This document shows, piece by piece, positions 10,859-22,555 of a stretch of DNA of 64,000 bases (position 1 is its first letter; each line of letters starts with the position of its first letter). The stretch is from Lyophyllum atratum (Eukaryota; Basidiomycota; Agaricomycetes; Agaricales; Lyophyllaceae): contig JACGCN010000004.1 in assembly GCA_014905825.1 (NCBI GenBank), forward strand, positions 1,550,001 through 1,614,000, in the 5' to 3' direction. Position numbers and translations under genes: made by a program. Below the pieces are notes generated by a model, which saw only the letters and a list, made by a program, of their open reading frames with translations, searched no databases and was not told the origin of the DNA.

Positions 10859-11440
10859 ACTTGGATGGCGTCGGCATCACCCCTGTTTGTGAAGTCAAGT
10901 CCAAATATCGATGCTCCCTAAACGGGAAAGAGCGATGATTATTCCATTGCCTTGAAGCCTGAAGTTGGGACTATACTCAAGGATGCCTCTATGGCCTCTC
11001 TCGGACTAGTCTGACGAGAAGTAAGCTGACACAAGCCTTAACATTGGCAACCTGTTCAATCATATCTATGCAAGCTCGACATGGTTTTCAAAGGATCGCT
11101 ACATCGGATAGATCTATCATGGCATGGTACATGGTACTGGCGGCGGCGGGCCTACCACATTCCATGTGTGAATGGACATTCTTTGAATTTGCGTAGGGTA
11201 TCAAACAAAACGCCGCGAATTTCTACAGCGTCCCGACTTCATGACGGGTAACTGGCTACTTATTACGCTACTTTACCCATTCCCATCTCAGCTCAATGAC
11301 CACTCGATCACCAGATAGAGTAACATGACTACAACTAGTCTTCGGCCCGTCTTGCCAAAGATTTCGAGTCATGGACGTCGATCGCTATCAGTTCCACTTC
11401 TGCTCCTTACCTGCATCCAGTCCCCACCTTCTGCCCAACG
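10859..11440. other. Intergenic spacer between tandem GNAT genes
   Basis: 582 bases carrying the 3' flank of copy 1 and the promoter of copy 2. No gene seen. Confidence 0.5.
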
Positions 11441-12059
11441 ATGTTCACCACGAAAAGCCTGCACTTTCGTGCATACCAACCTTCCGATCAAGAAAGCCTC
11501 CTGGCCTTGTACAACGATCTACGGGTTGCCCCTTTCATCACTCATGGTTTCGTCGTCCCAGTCAATGCCGACCGTTTCGACCATGTCATGAAATTAGTCA
11601 AGGAGTCATTGATGTTTTGCATCCTTGAAGAACTCGAAACCAAAGCGTTCGTCGGGTTCACGCTGATCTTCCCGGTGACTGAGCACAAGAACCGCAACGC
11701 AACTTGGGGTATTGCGTTATTGCCGAACCATTGGCACAAGGGTTACGGGGGGGAAGTCGGATATTTCATGGTCGATTATGCTTTCCGGCATCTGGCAAGC
11801 CATCGGGTGACGCTCACCGTGGTCGATGGGAACGACCGTGCCGTCGCCCTTTATAAGAGAATGTGGGTACTGGGGAACTTACTATTATGTCCTTGACTAA
11901 CCAGACATTATAATTACTAGAGGTTTTGTGGAGGAAGGGAGGATGCGAAAACTTCTTTGGATGGACGGAGGGTGGCGGGATCTTATACACATGGGAATAT
12001 TGGAGGATGAGTGGACTACTTTGAGGCAAACCCAGGGCGAAGGGGGGATAGCCTCTTGA
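11441..12059 (+). CDS. GNAT-family N-acetyltransferase (copy 2)
   Basis: Two exons (11441-11862, 11921-12059) give 186 residues, and the intron interrupts the same Ile codon (KR-I-GFVEEG) as in copy 1. The family segments are parallel: LHFRAYQPSDQESLLALYND, GFTLIFPVTEHKNRNATWGIAL, HKGYGGEVGYFMVDYAF, NDRAVALYKR, then a C-terminal GGWRDLIHMGILEDEW shared almost exactly with copy 1. Here the acetyl-CoA loop reads GYGGE, closer to consensus than the GYGWE of copy 1. Substrate unknown. The genes look like an old tandem duplication in which both frames stayed intact. Confidence 0.86.
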
Positions 12060-12453
12060 ATGCATTCTTCGAGTTTCCTGGATATCCTTTCGAGAGAACA
12101 TGAATACTAGGAAGGACTCACTACATGTCTTTATATTTCGGGGCTCTGTCGAAGGAGTAAGAACCACGCGCGTTAGTGTATAATTAACATAAAAAAATGA
12201 ATTGTCTACACCACACCATTCTTGGGTTCACGAATTACGACTGAGATAAATGGAGAATGAAGCGTTTCGAAATTTCGTGTGCGATGGGCTGACAATACCT
12301 CCTGCCTGGAAGTAGTACCCAGGTTCCCGTGCACCAGGGTACATGACAGGCGCGTGCACCAACCAGCTCCCTCTGTTGACGAAGAGAACCAAATGACCTT
12401 GACGTTCGATTAGAAAGATTATAGGAGCGTATATTCAGACACTTACAATTGCA
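12060..12453. other. Convergent intergenic region between GNAT copy 2 and RPC9
   Basis: Holds the 3' flanks of two genes that point toward each other. An A-rich run occurs near 12190. Nothing else seen. Confidence 0.5.
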
Positions 12454-13265
12454 CTAATCTTCATCCATATCCAAATCACCTTCAATGCCTGCCCCTTCTC
12501 CAACGTCGTCGAACACGATGTCCTCGTGGTAGCCTTCGTTATCTTCAGGGTATGTCAGGGGTCCGTCAAGGGCAGAGTACTCGTCAGAGTTCAGGATCAC
12601 AGGGTATGTGTCCACACTGCCGGTTGATAGAGCGGACGAGGAAAGGCCTGACTGAACATGTGCAAGAATGTTTTCCATCTGATCACCGAGTCTATCCTCC
12701 AGTTCCTCAACAATCTGCGAGTAATTGAGATAAACAGACATAGAGCCGGTATACAGAGTCGAGACATACGACGTATAGTTCCACAGGTAACGTAGGCGCC
12801 AGGTTCACGATCTGGAGTTTTTCGGCCTTGGTCAACTCATACGATGCGAGATCCTTAACTAGCTGGGCTATCCCGTGGGGAGATTGTCTGGTAGTTGGCA
12901 GAAAATCAGCTGAGAGATATTGCATTGCCTTGAGTCCCAAAGAAGGAACGAGCGGGTCATGAACGGGTGTGCCAGGTAGTAAAAGAGCAAGTACCTCGAT
13001 TTCCACAGTTCTTAGATTCTCGCTAGGCTCGCCAGACAGCACATCACCTCCGGCAGGCCGAATGGGATGTCCTGCAGCCTCATCTTCTTTTTTGACGCGC
13101 ATTGCTGTCTTGGCCCGGGATAGATGATCGCTCTCCAGCTCTCGCAGAAGCATTAAGACCTCATGGTTGGAGAGCAAAGCGGCACGGGAGTTTACAACCT
13201 TGAGACAAACCCAGAATTAGAGCATAGGGCGGTTCCAGTATTTGGGATACTTGACAGACCTCCAT
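12454..13265 (-). CDS. RPC9: RNA polymerase III subunit RPC9 (Rpc17/CRCP, Rpb4-like)
   Basis: RPC9 pairs with RPC8 to form the Pol III stalk used in initiation on tRNA, 5S and similar genes. Four exons (13265-13260, 13198-12995, 12928-12770, 12714-12454) join in frame to 209 residues. Diagnostic pieces are the N-terminus MEVVNSRAALLSNHEVLMLL, the helix around TVEIEAMQYLSAD, and the HRDC-like core LTKAEKLQIVNLAPTLPVELY followed by VIVEELEDRL. The protein is longer than yeast Rpc17 (about 161 residues) because of a polar linker (residues about 40-65) and an acidic tail ending DLDMDED. The first coding exon is only 6 nt (ATGGAG), spliced across a 61-nt intron to GTTGTAAAC; this gives the conserved MEV start. 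It is divergent from a tRNA gene, which its polymerase would transcribe. Confidence 0.93.
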
Positions 13266-13371
13266 TACAGGGGAACGATCCTGGACGCGCAGGAGAATGT
13301 GGAGAAGAAAGCTTGCAGTCTTGGAGTAAAGATAAACCAATATGTACGATGCACTAGTTTACATTTCAAGT

Positions 13372-13455
13372 TCTTTGCTAGTATATCGGTTAGTACACGC
13401 GCCTGTCATGATATATGGTGCGCGCGAAAGCTGGGTTCGACTCCCAGGCAGAGAG
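13372..13455 (+). tRNA. tRNA-Asp (GTC) with 12-nt intron
   Basis: A full cloverleaf can be folded. Acceptor stem TCTTTGC (13372-13378) pairs with GCAGAGA (13448-13454) with one G-U, followed by discriminator G. D-stem GTAT/GTAC, anticodon stem CGCGC (13398-13402) with GCGCG (13422-13426), loop CTGTCAC with anticodon GTC at 13405-13407, variable loop AAAG, and T-arm CTGGG-TTCGACT-CCCAG (13431-13447). A 12-nt intron (13409-13420) lies after position 37, the canonical place; removing it leaves 72 nt. Internal Pol III promoters are visible: A box TAGTATATCGG at 13379 and B box GGTTCGACTCC at 13434. A T7 run follows at 13459. The intron borders are set by the cloverleaf. Confidence 0.92.
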
Positions 13456-13458
13456 TTC

Positions 13459-13465
13459 TTTTTTT
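13459..13465 (+). terminator. RNA polymerase III terminator (T7 run)
   Basis: Seven consecutive T bases begin 4 nt after the tRNA-Asp 3' end, the normal Pol III stop signal. Confidence 0.85.
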
Positions 13466-13640
13466 CACCTCCGAATGTCTTCATCATGTGATGCTTCTCA
13501 GGCTGATTGTTCCATGCCTCTCTCTCCTTCAGCGCTTCAGCCTCCACTCTGCTGACGCCCAAACGGCGATTAGCCGCCGCGTTCTTCCGGCTCTTATAAT
13601 ACCGACGTACTCTCAGAGCAGTCTGCTGGCTTTGCGCTAC

Positions 13641-14736
13641 ATGGCCGTCCTGGAGAGTAATGACCAGCTTGGACAATTATGGGCTCTCATCCAGGAACTC
13701 AGTGAACAACTGAACCAGAACCGCAGTATATCTGTATCGTTGCATGGACAAGCTGGAAATATCAAGGCAAGGCATTCTTCATTTTGACTTCTTCGCGCTT
13801 TCCTCAACCATTGAGCCAGAATCAGGCAGTCCATTCTCAGACTGGATTTGTCCTTCGCCGGTAGGCTCAATCAAACCCTTAACTTTTACTACCGACTAAT
13901 ATTCCCTCAGATTCAACATGGATAAGACCAAAGGTCTGTACGCCAGGACATGTCGTGTTGGAGCATAACTCATCGAGGGATAGAGGAATATGATGCGGAA
14001 CTGGAACGAATGAACGCGTCGATGACTGCCGAGAACCAAGGTCTCCAACACGACAACAAACAGCTTAACACTTTGATTAAGGAGTACGAACAGACCCTTG
14101 AAAGCCTTATGAGTTGAGCTTGTCACATCCAGCTTGAACTTGCACGACATCTGACGAGACCCGCTTTCGAATAGGTACTTTCCGTAATCGTGCTGTACGG
14201 ATGCTTTTTCATGTCTCATTTGGACGGCTCACGAACATGAAACTCTTTTCTCACAGCAAGACGTCCAGGAACGCGAACTATCGCTCATCCGCGAATACGA
14301 GACAAAGCTTCTCGCGAGGCAAGAAGAATACGTCAGTCAGGACCTCGCCGCTAGCACCGCTGTCTCCGAGTCCCTCGTTCGAGTCTCGCACCTCCTTCGC
14401 CAGTTTCTCCGATCCCTGGGTGGGGAAGACGCGGACACACCAACAACGAGGATTGACGACGAGGAGAATCGTGAACCATGGTCATCAGCCACTATGTCCG
14501 ACCACGCGCTTGAGCGAGAGATAGAACTAGCACGGCTGGAGAAGGAGAATGAGGAACTGAGGCGGATGATGGGACTTGTTTCGGTGCATCCCCGCCGGAG
14601 CAACTCAGAACCAAGGAACACCTTTGAGCCGCCACGACTGGAGCAGCAGCGGATTCCTAGCATGCCGAAGTTGGGTGGCGCGACTGGCACTGTCGGACCT
14701 TTTGGGACCTACAAACGGATACGCCCACAAGCTTGA
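13641..14736 (+). CDS. SIKE/FGFR1OP2-family coiled-coil protein (STRIPAK-associated)
   Basis: In animals this family joins STRIPAK phosphatase-kinase complexes; in fungi a structural signalling role is inferred. Six exons (13641-13766, 13820-13860, 13911-13933, 13984-14112, 14175-14194, 14257-14736) sum to 272 residues. Family hallmarks are LWALIQELSEQLNQNR, the junction-spanning TGFVLRRFNMDKTK, EEYDAELERMNASM, and LQHDNKQLNTLIKEYEQTLE followed by SLMSTFRNRAQDVQ. A second coiled coil (LEREIELARLEKENEELRRMM) lies near residue 205. The C-terminus is basic and Pro-rich. The first intron has a GC donor (AAG|GCAAGG); a GC-AG intron is needed because no GT donor keeps the conserved frame. Two exons are only 20 and 23 nt. 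Some borders might shift by a few bases. Confidence 0.82.
13767..13819 (+). other. GC-AG intron in the SIKE-family gene
   Basis: The donor reads AAG|GCAAGG and the acceptor GAGCCAG|AAT. Splicing here joins GNIK to NQAVHSQTGFVLRRF, the conserved family segment. Confidence 0.65.
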
Positions 14737-15883
14737 ACATTCCGCCGGTGATGTGAGGATCCGAAACCTTCCGGATGACCTTGCAACCATGACTGACTGT
14801 CTTCCCATCTAAGCTATGAAATGACGCCCCGGCGACGCGTTTTGCTTCGATGTATAAATGCAGTCGTCTAGCCGTAAAACACGAGGGCTTTCCTCAAGTC
14901 GGAGCGACGCTGGCCGGACCCCTCAGGGGTCAACCTTGATGCTAGGCACTCGACATGTATGCTGAGCCTGGATGCAGTTGAGATACAAATGTTATATATC
15001 GATGGTCTCGCTAGGCTTGATCTAATGACACTCATTTGTAAAATTCGATCCGCAGTCTCATCTATGACTTGACCCTCTTTCGAGGCAATCGTCCTTCACG
15101 TTGCCATGGGATAGGTGTGTGACCGTCCAAGGGCTCTTCTATCTCCCCGTACCTATGCTCCCCTTATGTCTACTCTTTGGTTCGCAGGATCACTGTAGCC
15201 ATAAGCTGGATGCAGCATTAGGTGAGTTCGATGGTTTCTGTCACCGTCGCCTAGTCCTTGCAGAATCTTCAACCCCGATTCTTGCTTGCTTTTTCTCTAT
15301 GGGTTGTGCGCATGGGTTTCTCATCGGTGATCCTCCTGTGCAGACTTGGATTTGCCGTCACGGCAACCAGCTTCAAATGTTCAGCGGAAGGGTGCACTTA
15401 AGTGAGTTGCCTGAATACTGAGTTCTTCACGCCATATTTACCAATCTCCAGTCGCTCCATTTTACTGCTAAGATTCATGACACTGGAGGCAGAACAGTCT
15501 CTCTAGCTGCTCACGCCAGATTTTACTCCAAATAATTTGACAAGATGTGAAGTCAGTGTTTCATAGAGCGTTGTATTCAGATCTTGTTGACCATACATAG
15601 GGCGTCAACGTCACCGGGACCCCGGGTAGATCTCCATGCATCTCCGAACCCCCGATAAGTTTAGTGCTCAAGCTAAGATCCTTATCGAATCCGATTATCT
15701 ACCGCCAACTTGATCACCCCATTGGTATCGGGCTCGGTGTTGTTGGGGCGCATTCGAGGCCGAACCGCCACACGGTCAATACAATGGACGGAGAGATGCA
15801 CACCAGTTGATCTTATCTGACGTGTAGCTCAGCGCAGATATATAACAGTAAAGCATGACTTGGCGCTATGCTTCCCGCTTAGC
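14737..15883. other. Intergenic region, 1.15 kb, possible remnant exons
   Basis: Between two plus-strand genes. A 106-codon plus frame (15101-15421) contains a hydrophobic stretch and several GT...AG pairs, but I could not assemble a coherent protein or name a family. It may be a decayed small secreted-protein gene. Confidence 0.3.
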
Positions 15884-17688
15884 ATGTCCCACATCAACGT
15901 CGCAGGTCTTGTGCAGTCCGGATGGGTCCGTAATGCCCATGGTGCGTTTACTTTTATATTAATCACGCTTGTGTTCCCTGGGGCTGTTGGTGTTACCTCT
16001 CTGATACTGGATTGATCTTCGTTTGCAGTGGCATGCGCGGCACTTGTGATTTATGAACATCGTAGGCATATGTGTTAAGCGAATCTCCTTCGTGTCTCTT
16101 CCTGATCACGATTTCCAGTCCTTCAGCTCGGTAACGAGGTGAGGTTCCTGCTATTTCGAAGGAGACTGTAGCTCTAACGACATTTGATGCAGGTGGAGCT
16201 GTTTTGGGTCAGCATAAGCGCCTTCGGCGGAAACACCCCATACTGACTTCGGGCGATCGTAGAAAAGACGGTGGACGCTAGGAAAGGTTTTGTTCCTATG
16301 GGTGAGTTGCTGCATACTTCTGGGGATTTACAAAGCCTTGAGATGCTTGAACCGCCAGTGTAGATATTTTAGTATTGTACTTAATGTGTAAGTCCTATGC
16401 GGAGCCTCGATTTACGCCTTACTTTATTCAAAGCGAAACAGTGAAGATGCCGTTAGTGCGCAGCATTTCTTTATCGGTTTGAAGTGGAAGCTAACCTCAT
16501 GTCGTCAGTATTTCTCCATCCCAAACCATCAAACAAGGTTAGAAATCGAGCACTAGCTGTGTCGGACTGCGGGCTTATATCAAACCCTTCCAGCTGTGTG
16601 TTTCATGTCGTTGACTAGGTTGTAGATAACTTCAATTTCCCGTTGTCGTGGTTGGCATGAAACAGGTGTACGCAACTAATCTTCAGCCTTCTGTTGAATT
16701 CTGACTGTACCATTCCAGGTACCAGATTTTTCTTCTGGCAAAATGGTGGAGCCGCCATACAAGTTTTGATAACCCACAGTAGGTCATGTCCCTTTACAAT
16801 CTCTTCAGGACGGTGGGCTGATTTGCCATCTAGTTATTCTGCAAATGCGACTTTATGCGATGTACGGAAATACTCGCAAAATCCTTGTGTTCTTCGTACG
16901 GAGACCTTGCGTTCAAGCGCGATGTTAAGTTGATTCCTTGTGCCACAGGTCGCCTTGACTTCCAGCGAGGTCACCATACTGGGTGTCATCGGGGCAGTGG
17001 GGAGCACAGATCCTGAGCGCCGCAGTACGTGTATCTATTACCCATGCACCATGTGTACCCCGAATGACACTGAGCATAGTCACCAATGAGCCATTTCCGG
17101 ATGTCTTCATATGTGCCCACGGAGGAGATCCACAGAACGGGCAGCGCTTGGTTGCTTGCTTCTATACCATAGTCATCCTGGTTGAAGGAATTATGCTTGC
17201 GCTCGCGCTGAAAAAGGCATGGATGTACCGTCCCTCGATCGGCGGATCCAGGCTCATGCAGCAGCTGATGCGAGACTCTGCAATCTACTTCTCCATGTGA
17301 GCCGACCATTTATGCTGGTCATACTTCCATACTTAAATGAGAGTGACTTTTGACCTCCAGAATATTCAGCATTTATCTGGCCAATTTAGCGATCTGGGTG
17401 CACAATCGTGTGAGTAGCAGCCTTTCTTCACTGTCCTTATCTAGCTTGAATGTTTTGTCTTAGATCACGCTCAACGAGTTGGGCATACCTTTTTCTTTTG
17501 CATTCTCCAGTATCTTCGCCAACCGCCTCCTCATTGGCGTTAGGGTTGCGTACTACGGCAGCTCGTGCGAACCTGAAGATGATTGTGCAACTGTGCCTAT
17601 CCGTTTTACGCCAACAGTATCCGCGGGGAACCAATACACCCAGGAAAGAATCGAGCTTCGGACGTTTAATGAACGAATTGGCGCTTAA
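15884..17688 (+). CDS. DUF6533 multi-pass membrane protein, many micro-exons
   Basis: No long open frame exists, yet a family protein assembles across about twelve short introns. The DUF6533 signature VACAALVIYEHLLQLGNE-VELFW-KRRWTLGKVLFLWCRYFSI is built from exons ending 16301, including a 20-nt exon (16119-16138) and a 15-nt exon (16193-16207). It continues with GGAAIQVLITHIILQMRLYAMYG and TRKILVFF near 16740-16890, GQRLVACFYTIVILVEGIMLALAL near 17140-17210, and IFSIYLANLAIWVHNRITLNEL across 17361-17480. It ends ELRTFNERIGA at 17688. The exons between about 16440 and 16690 are uncertain. Seven membrane segments are expected. Function of the family is unknown. The start ATG opens MSHINVAGLVQSGWVRNAH, just ahead of the first membrane segment. 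Confidence 0.75.
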
Positions 17689-19138
17689 CTGTATGTCATT
17701 AATTCCTAGTAATAAATGAGATAGATATCATAGAAATGAAATCGACGCTCACTACGAAGTCTGCTTCCGAGCTGATCACTAGCTGATCTTCACAGGTCGT
17801 TAACAAATAACGTGTGTATTACTGTTATCTGCAGCCGAGATAGACCAGGACGTAGCGTGGGCCTACCGGCATCCTTGGACTCGGCAACTTGGAATCCCTG
17901 GGACCTGGAGGCGCGTTGATAGGGGGCATCCCTGGGTATCTGCCGGAGCCGACAGCCGCTCAGAGGTCGAAACGAGTCGAAATGGCATGGCTAACTAAAG
18001 CTCAGAATTCAAAAGGATGTGCATTCGGAGTCGTTGAAGGGAATCGATGGGTGCCCAAACAGCGAATTATTTCGTCTTATGTTCCCCAAATTTTGTCACT
18101 TTTTGGTCGATGTTCGTCCTATGGGTGATCTGTGAAAGACGACCTAGAACGGCTTGTTGAGTCTGAAGTGTTCGATTCTGCGACGTCCACGGCGATTGCT
18201 CTCCATGACACAAGCTGGATTACCACATGTTCATGGCATCACCTTGATGGTTGGAGGTCTTTGGATGTTGGTGGGAAGGTTAGTTCACTAATTTAGAACT
18301 GATGCGTTGACGCATAATTCAAAGCAGATTTTGTTGTCTAGATCTTCGCCGTCGTTTATGCGTAGCATTTTCGCCTTTGGATATGGGTGGAGGATATTTA
18401 GCGGTAATTGTGGATTTGTGTAGTCATAGGTCGCAGTGCTTGATGTCTCGCCGACCTTGTGCATCATGATCCATTCGAGCGGCGATTCATCAGACTGATG
18501 TGCGTTTTCTACAATGAATTCGATTGAAGGACTTCAGAGGCTCATGCGTCCTATTGACCCATGTCAGCCAATGGCAAAGGATCAATGCGGTCATCTGATA
18601 TTGCATTGCACCCAGAGTGAGCTTCTAATCAAAATGGTTGAGTCTTACCTGGCAACGCACAAGGACACTTGGCAAGATCTGTATGGCAGGTGTCCGAATA
18701 TTCTGAGTTGTGCAACGTTCGTATTCAGATTGTTCTGCTTCAGAGACTTGTTAAAGGTTAGTTAGGGGATGTTGTGAACGAACCGCTCCCATTAGGTCGT
18801 TGGTTTGTATGTCATGGTGATCGGCTCTATGAAAAAAAGGCACAGAAAAAATAAGCGAATGAACATCACTAATTAAATATATATGGCCGACTAGTTGTCC
18901 AACGCTGCCTTGAGCATCGACAACGAGCGTTGCATTACGGTTGCAGCGATGTCGGAGGAAGCATGGAAGAGCGGAGAACAGGCTGTGAGTTTGTGTAATC
19001 ACGGCTGTGCTTCGGCGCAGTGGTTTTGCTTCCGCCTCCCCTGATGGACTTGACTTGATTTCTGACTTTTACCTCTCCTAGGGCTACGCTCGTGTATCCC
19101 ACTCGACCAGCACCTCGCCAGTCGAGCCATCCTTTCCT
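17689..19138. other. Intergenic region, 1.45 kb, no supported gene
   Basis: Frames of 80 codons or fewer (for example 17889-18128 and 18514-18765, plus) have no recognisable domain. The last 100 bases are the leader of the PH-domain gene. Confidence 0.4.
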
Positions 19139-22100
19139 ATGTCCAGAGGTTCTTCTCCAGCCTCTCCGGTCCCATTCCGCTTCGGTCCGCGCTCAGACAG
19201 TTCTCAGTCGCTTTGGAAGGGCAAAGAGAGCGCAGACGGTGTTTCGGCTGCCAGGGCTCGTCGAGCGTCGACGCAGTCCAACTCCAAGGGGAACGAGCCA
19301 GTCCAGGACGATGGACGCAACGGCCCCACTTCGCCCACCGCGACTTCCTTTGCTTTCGGTAAGTAGCATGTTCCTTAATTAGCTTCTGCTTCCAAATACC
19401 ATAACTACTGCTTTTGAATCGTGCTTATGACTCTCTCTAGGGCCTAGCGATATGTTTGCTCCTTCGCGCTACAAATCATCACACGAACCATCCCGACCAT
19501 CAACCGCCGACGCTACTACGACAAGAAAAAATCGCGGAAGCTTCCTCGTTGCTGCCTCGGATGCGCTGGGCTTTAGGTTCGGACGAAGAAGGCCCACTAT
19601 TCGGCAGCCTCCCATGCCTATAATCCTACCCGACGTCATTGAAATCAGTGCCCCTCCTCCCCCAGATGACGAAGACGAAGAGCGGGACCGACTCCGAGAC
19701 ATGGCGGCTCAATCTATCGGCCTCCAGGTCCTGGTTAAACCCGATACTTACTCTTCGCATGACAGCGTAGAAGAGGTGGAAGAGGAGGTAGAAGCAGAGG
19801 CAGAGGCGGAGGAGGAAGACAATGTTGCAACGCCTCTCGCAGACAACGAGAACCACGACATCTCCCATGTCGCACCCCGATCTCCCCAAGAGTCTAGCTA
19901 CTCCATCATCCCAACCTCACCGGTCCTCTCTACCCGGTTTCGCTCGCGCTCACTGATAGCTCACAGTCGAGGAAATTCTGTATCGCTTGCTCCTGTCCCA
20001 CAGTTCCCTGCGACTTTCAACGCCATCAACCAATTCCAGCAGGCTGGGACTATGCTTTATAAATATTACCAACCTTCATCTCTCCGTATTTTTGCTCTCT
20101 CCAGGAACTGGAGACACAGATTCATGGTCTTATCATCCCCGACGGCGCTGGCCGCGAAAAACTCTGGGCCACCTGTATCCTATCTGCATCTTTTCAAATC
20201 GTCAGTTGGCGAGGAAAAGGAAATGGAGCGTTTGGAGATCAACGAGGAGAGCGTAGTCTTCGTAGCTGAGGAAGACGTGGGTGGACGCAAACACGTGGTA
20301 AAGGTGGGGGGCAAGGACGTCGGTGCGATGAAGAAGGAGCTGAATCACGAAGAAAGCGGTCGGGCGATGTGGTTCTTGCATATTACAGACGCAGCGGAGG
20401 CACAAAAATGGATAACAGTTATAAAGAATGCCATTCTGGGCCAAAGGTATGCGTCACATCTTTTTCGCTTGTATGGGTGTCCTAAGCATGTCATAGGACT
20501 ATGCGAGCCGGGTTAGGTCTACCCACTAGTACGCTCGGAGGCGTTGAGCCTCGAGGTGACATGGATGTCATGCTCTCTATGCGTGCACAAGGTTTCATCA
20601 CGTCACCCACAACAGTCGTGGCTGCACTTCCCCTCGAGATTGGCTCCCAAACATCTGCGCAACCAAACCGTAATTACGCATCATCAATTTCCTCCCACCG
20701 TTCGCAGGCAACAGTAGCAAGGTCTGTATCCTCGGGTGCAGTATCGACTCTCAAAGGCCTTTTCACAGGGTCTACGCGACCTCGCTCTGCCTCACGTGCA
20801 ACATCGATCGAGTCACAACACGATCGAGACCGAGACGCTCAGGAGGACTCCTTCGGGAGCATGGGCAACCATCTACTTGGGAACCTTCATCCAATTACTG
20901 TCGATCCAACGCTGGGTACACATCCTGTCACCACTCACGCCAGTCTTCCGTTTGCTGGCTCTGTCCTTTCACCAGAGCATCGTCTGGAGCGCAAAATCAC
21001 TGTTGACCGACCGATCCACTGGGCGTCGGCATCATCATCAATAGAGCCCACTCCAGCTAAACAAGAAAGGGCCGCCAGGACCCTCTCGCTGGGAGCTTTG
21101 TCGCTTCAACCTCCTCCCCGGAAGCGTTGGACATCAGCCGGGCCAGCTAGGCCTGGGCCAGGATCTGTGGTACACGCCAACGGCGACGCGACGGCTTCGT
21201 CTAGTTCTGTGATCCCGGAAAAGGTGGAGACTGAACCGCCATTGAGCCCGACTATGTCGGGTTTCACTTTTGGTACGCCGGAACAGCGACCGCGAGAACC
21301 GTCTATCCAGTCTGTCTCAACCCTTGCATCGGCCGAAAATAATGGAGAGCGGTCAAGTTCGAGCACGAAGCGAAGCTCGATGAAACGGTGGTCGAGGCAG
21401 GGCGTCTTGCCTCGCCGATTGACCCCCCCAAGTGGTCCTCCGCCATCTGTTCCTACCAACCAAGCCAGCTCTTCGCGTGGAGGGCGTCTTTCGGTGGATG
21501 GCGGCCCAGCTCGAAGTCGGACTTCGTCGACACACTCCGCGTCCAGCCAGAAAAGTTTCGTTTCTAGTCTGCCGTCTTTTTCTAAGCGAGCTTCAGGCTC
21601 GTCGGTCCTCAGTGGTTCGAGCATCTCACAGTCCCCTGCAGCGTCTCGTCCAGCCTCTGCTAATAGAATGTCCATGCCGCCCCCTCGTCCCGCTCCAACA
21701 TCTGCATTGCCTCCTGCACCTGATCAAGAACCACCTAAATCGGATCCTTTTCCATCATCCTCATCTTCCAAGCCCTCTTTCCGTGACTCTGTCGCTCATC
21801 GTGCATTTAGACTCTCCATGATTGCTCCCAAACCCCCACCTTCCAGCGTTCTACCGCCTCGCCCAGACGAAGCGCAGACCAAATCTCATAGAAGGAATTC
21901 CTCTGCTGCAAGCTATGCGCAGCCGACGCCCTTGGACTCCATCCCTGCTTCACCGGTTCCTCCACCCGTTGCCGTCACCTCGCCCTTTCCTCCTCCCATG
22001 GGCCCATTGCCTCCCACACCCGTCTCGTCACAGCCCACTACTACCACCACCACGCCCGCTCCATCACGCCAAGGTTCGCGACACAGATCCATTAAACAAC

Positions 22101-22555
22101 GGCTTCGCATCCTCAGTGCGCCTTCAGCGTCGCCGCCGTCCTTCCAATCAACGTCCACGCATGTGCCAACGGACCAGATTCCGAACGGAATCGCACCGCT
22201 ACGGCGTCCGCTGCCACCGACAAAGGCCACTTCTCCCGCCCCCAACATCTCTCCCCCCTCGACGCCCATCGCCGAGAAGATCACGCTGTATCAAAACGAC
22301 CCGAGCTTTTTGCAACTCCATACACCGGTGACGCCACATTTCCCACCACCACGCGCGCTTCCGACCCCGCCAGAAATGGAAATAACTTCCCTGTCTCCGC
22401 CGCCGCGCCGCGGCTCGAAACAAATATCGATCGTTGGTTCGGACGTAGAGTCCCCAGCGGCCGAGGAGCAGAAACCTGGGGCAGAGAGGGAGCACAGGTT
22501 GATGTCGCTCTCGCGCCCGGGCTCTGTCATTTCTCTTGGGATTGTGAATATGTAG
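19139..22555 (+). CDS. Large Ser/Pro-rich PH-domain protein
   Basis: Three exons (19139-19358, 19441-20446, 20497-22555) join in frame to 1094 residues. The PH-like domain spans roughly residues 270-400: AGTMLYKYYQPSS, LSRNWRHRFMVLSS, PVSYLHLFKSS, and the closing helix GRAMWFLHITDAAEAQKWITVIKNAI with its conserved Trp. The rest is disordered, basic Ser/Pro-rich sequence with many potential phosphorylation sites, an acidic Glu tract near residues 180-195, and proline-rich clusters (PPPMGPLPPTP) that could bind SH3 domains. PH domains bind phosphoinositides or proteins; a cortical or signalling adaptor is a reasonable inference. The start MSRGSSPASPVPFRFG is typical for fungal proteins of this architecture. 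It converges on PRP8 with a 206-base gap. Confidence 0.85.

Noticed and set aside
15101..15421. Possible small secreted-protein gene
   Set aside because: Frame has a hydrophobic stretch and splice-like signals, but no coherent protein could be assembled and no family recognised.
21106..21675. Minus-strand 189-codon frame
   Set aside because: Antisense to the well-supported PH-domain gene; no independent domain.
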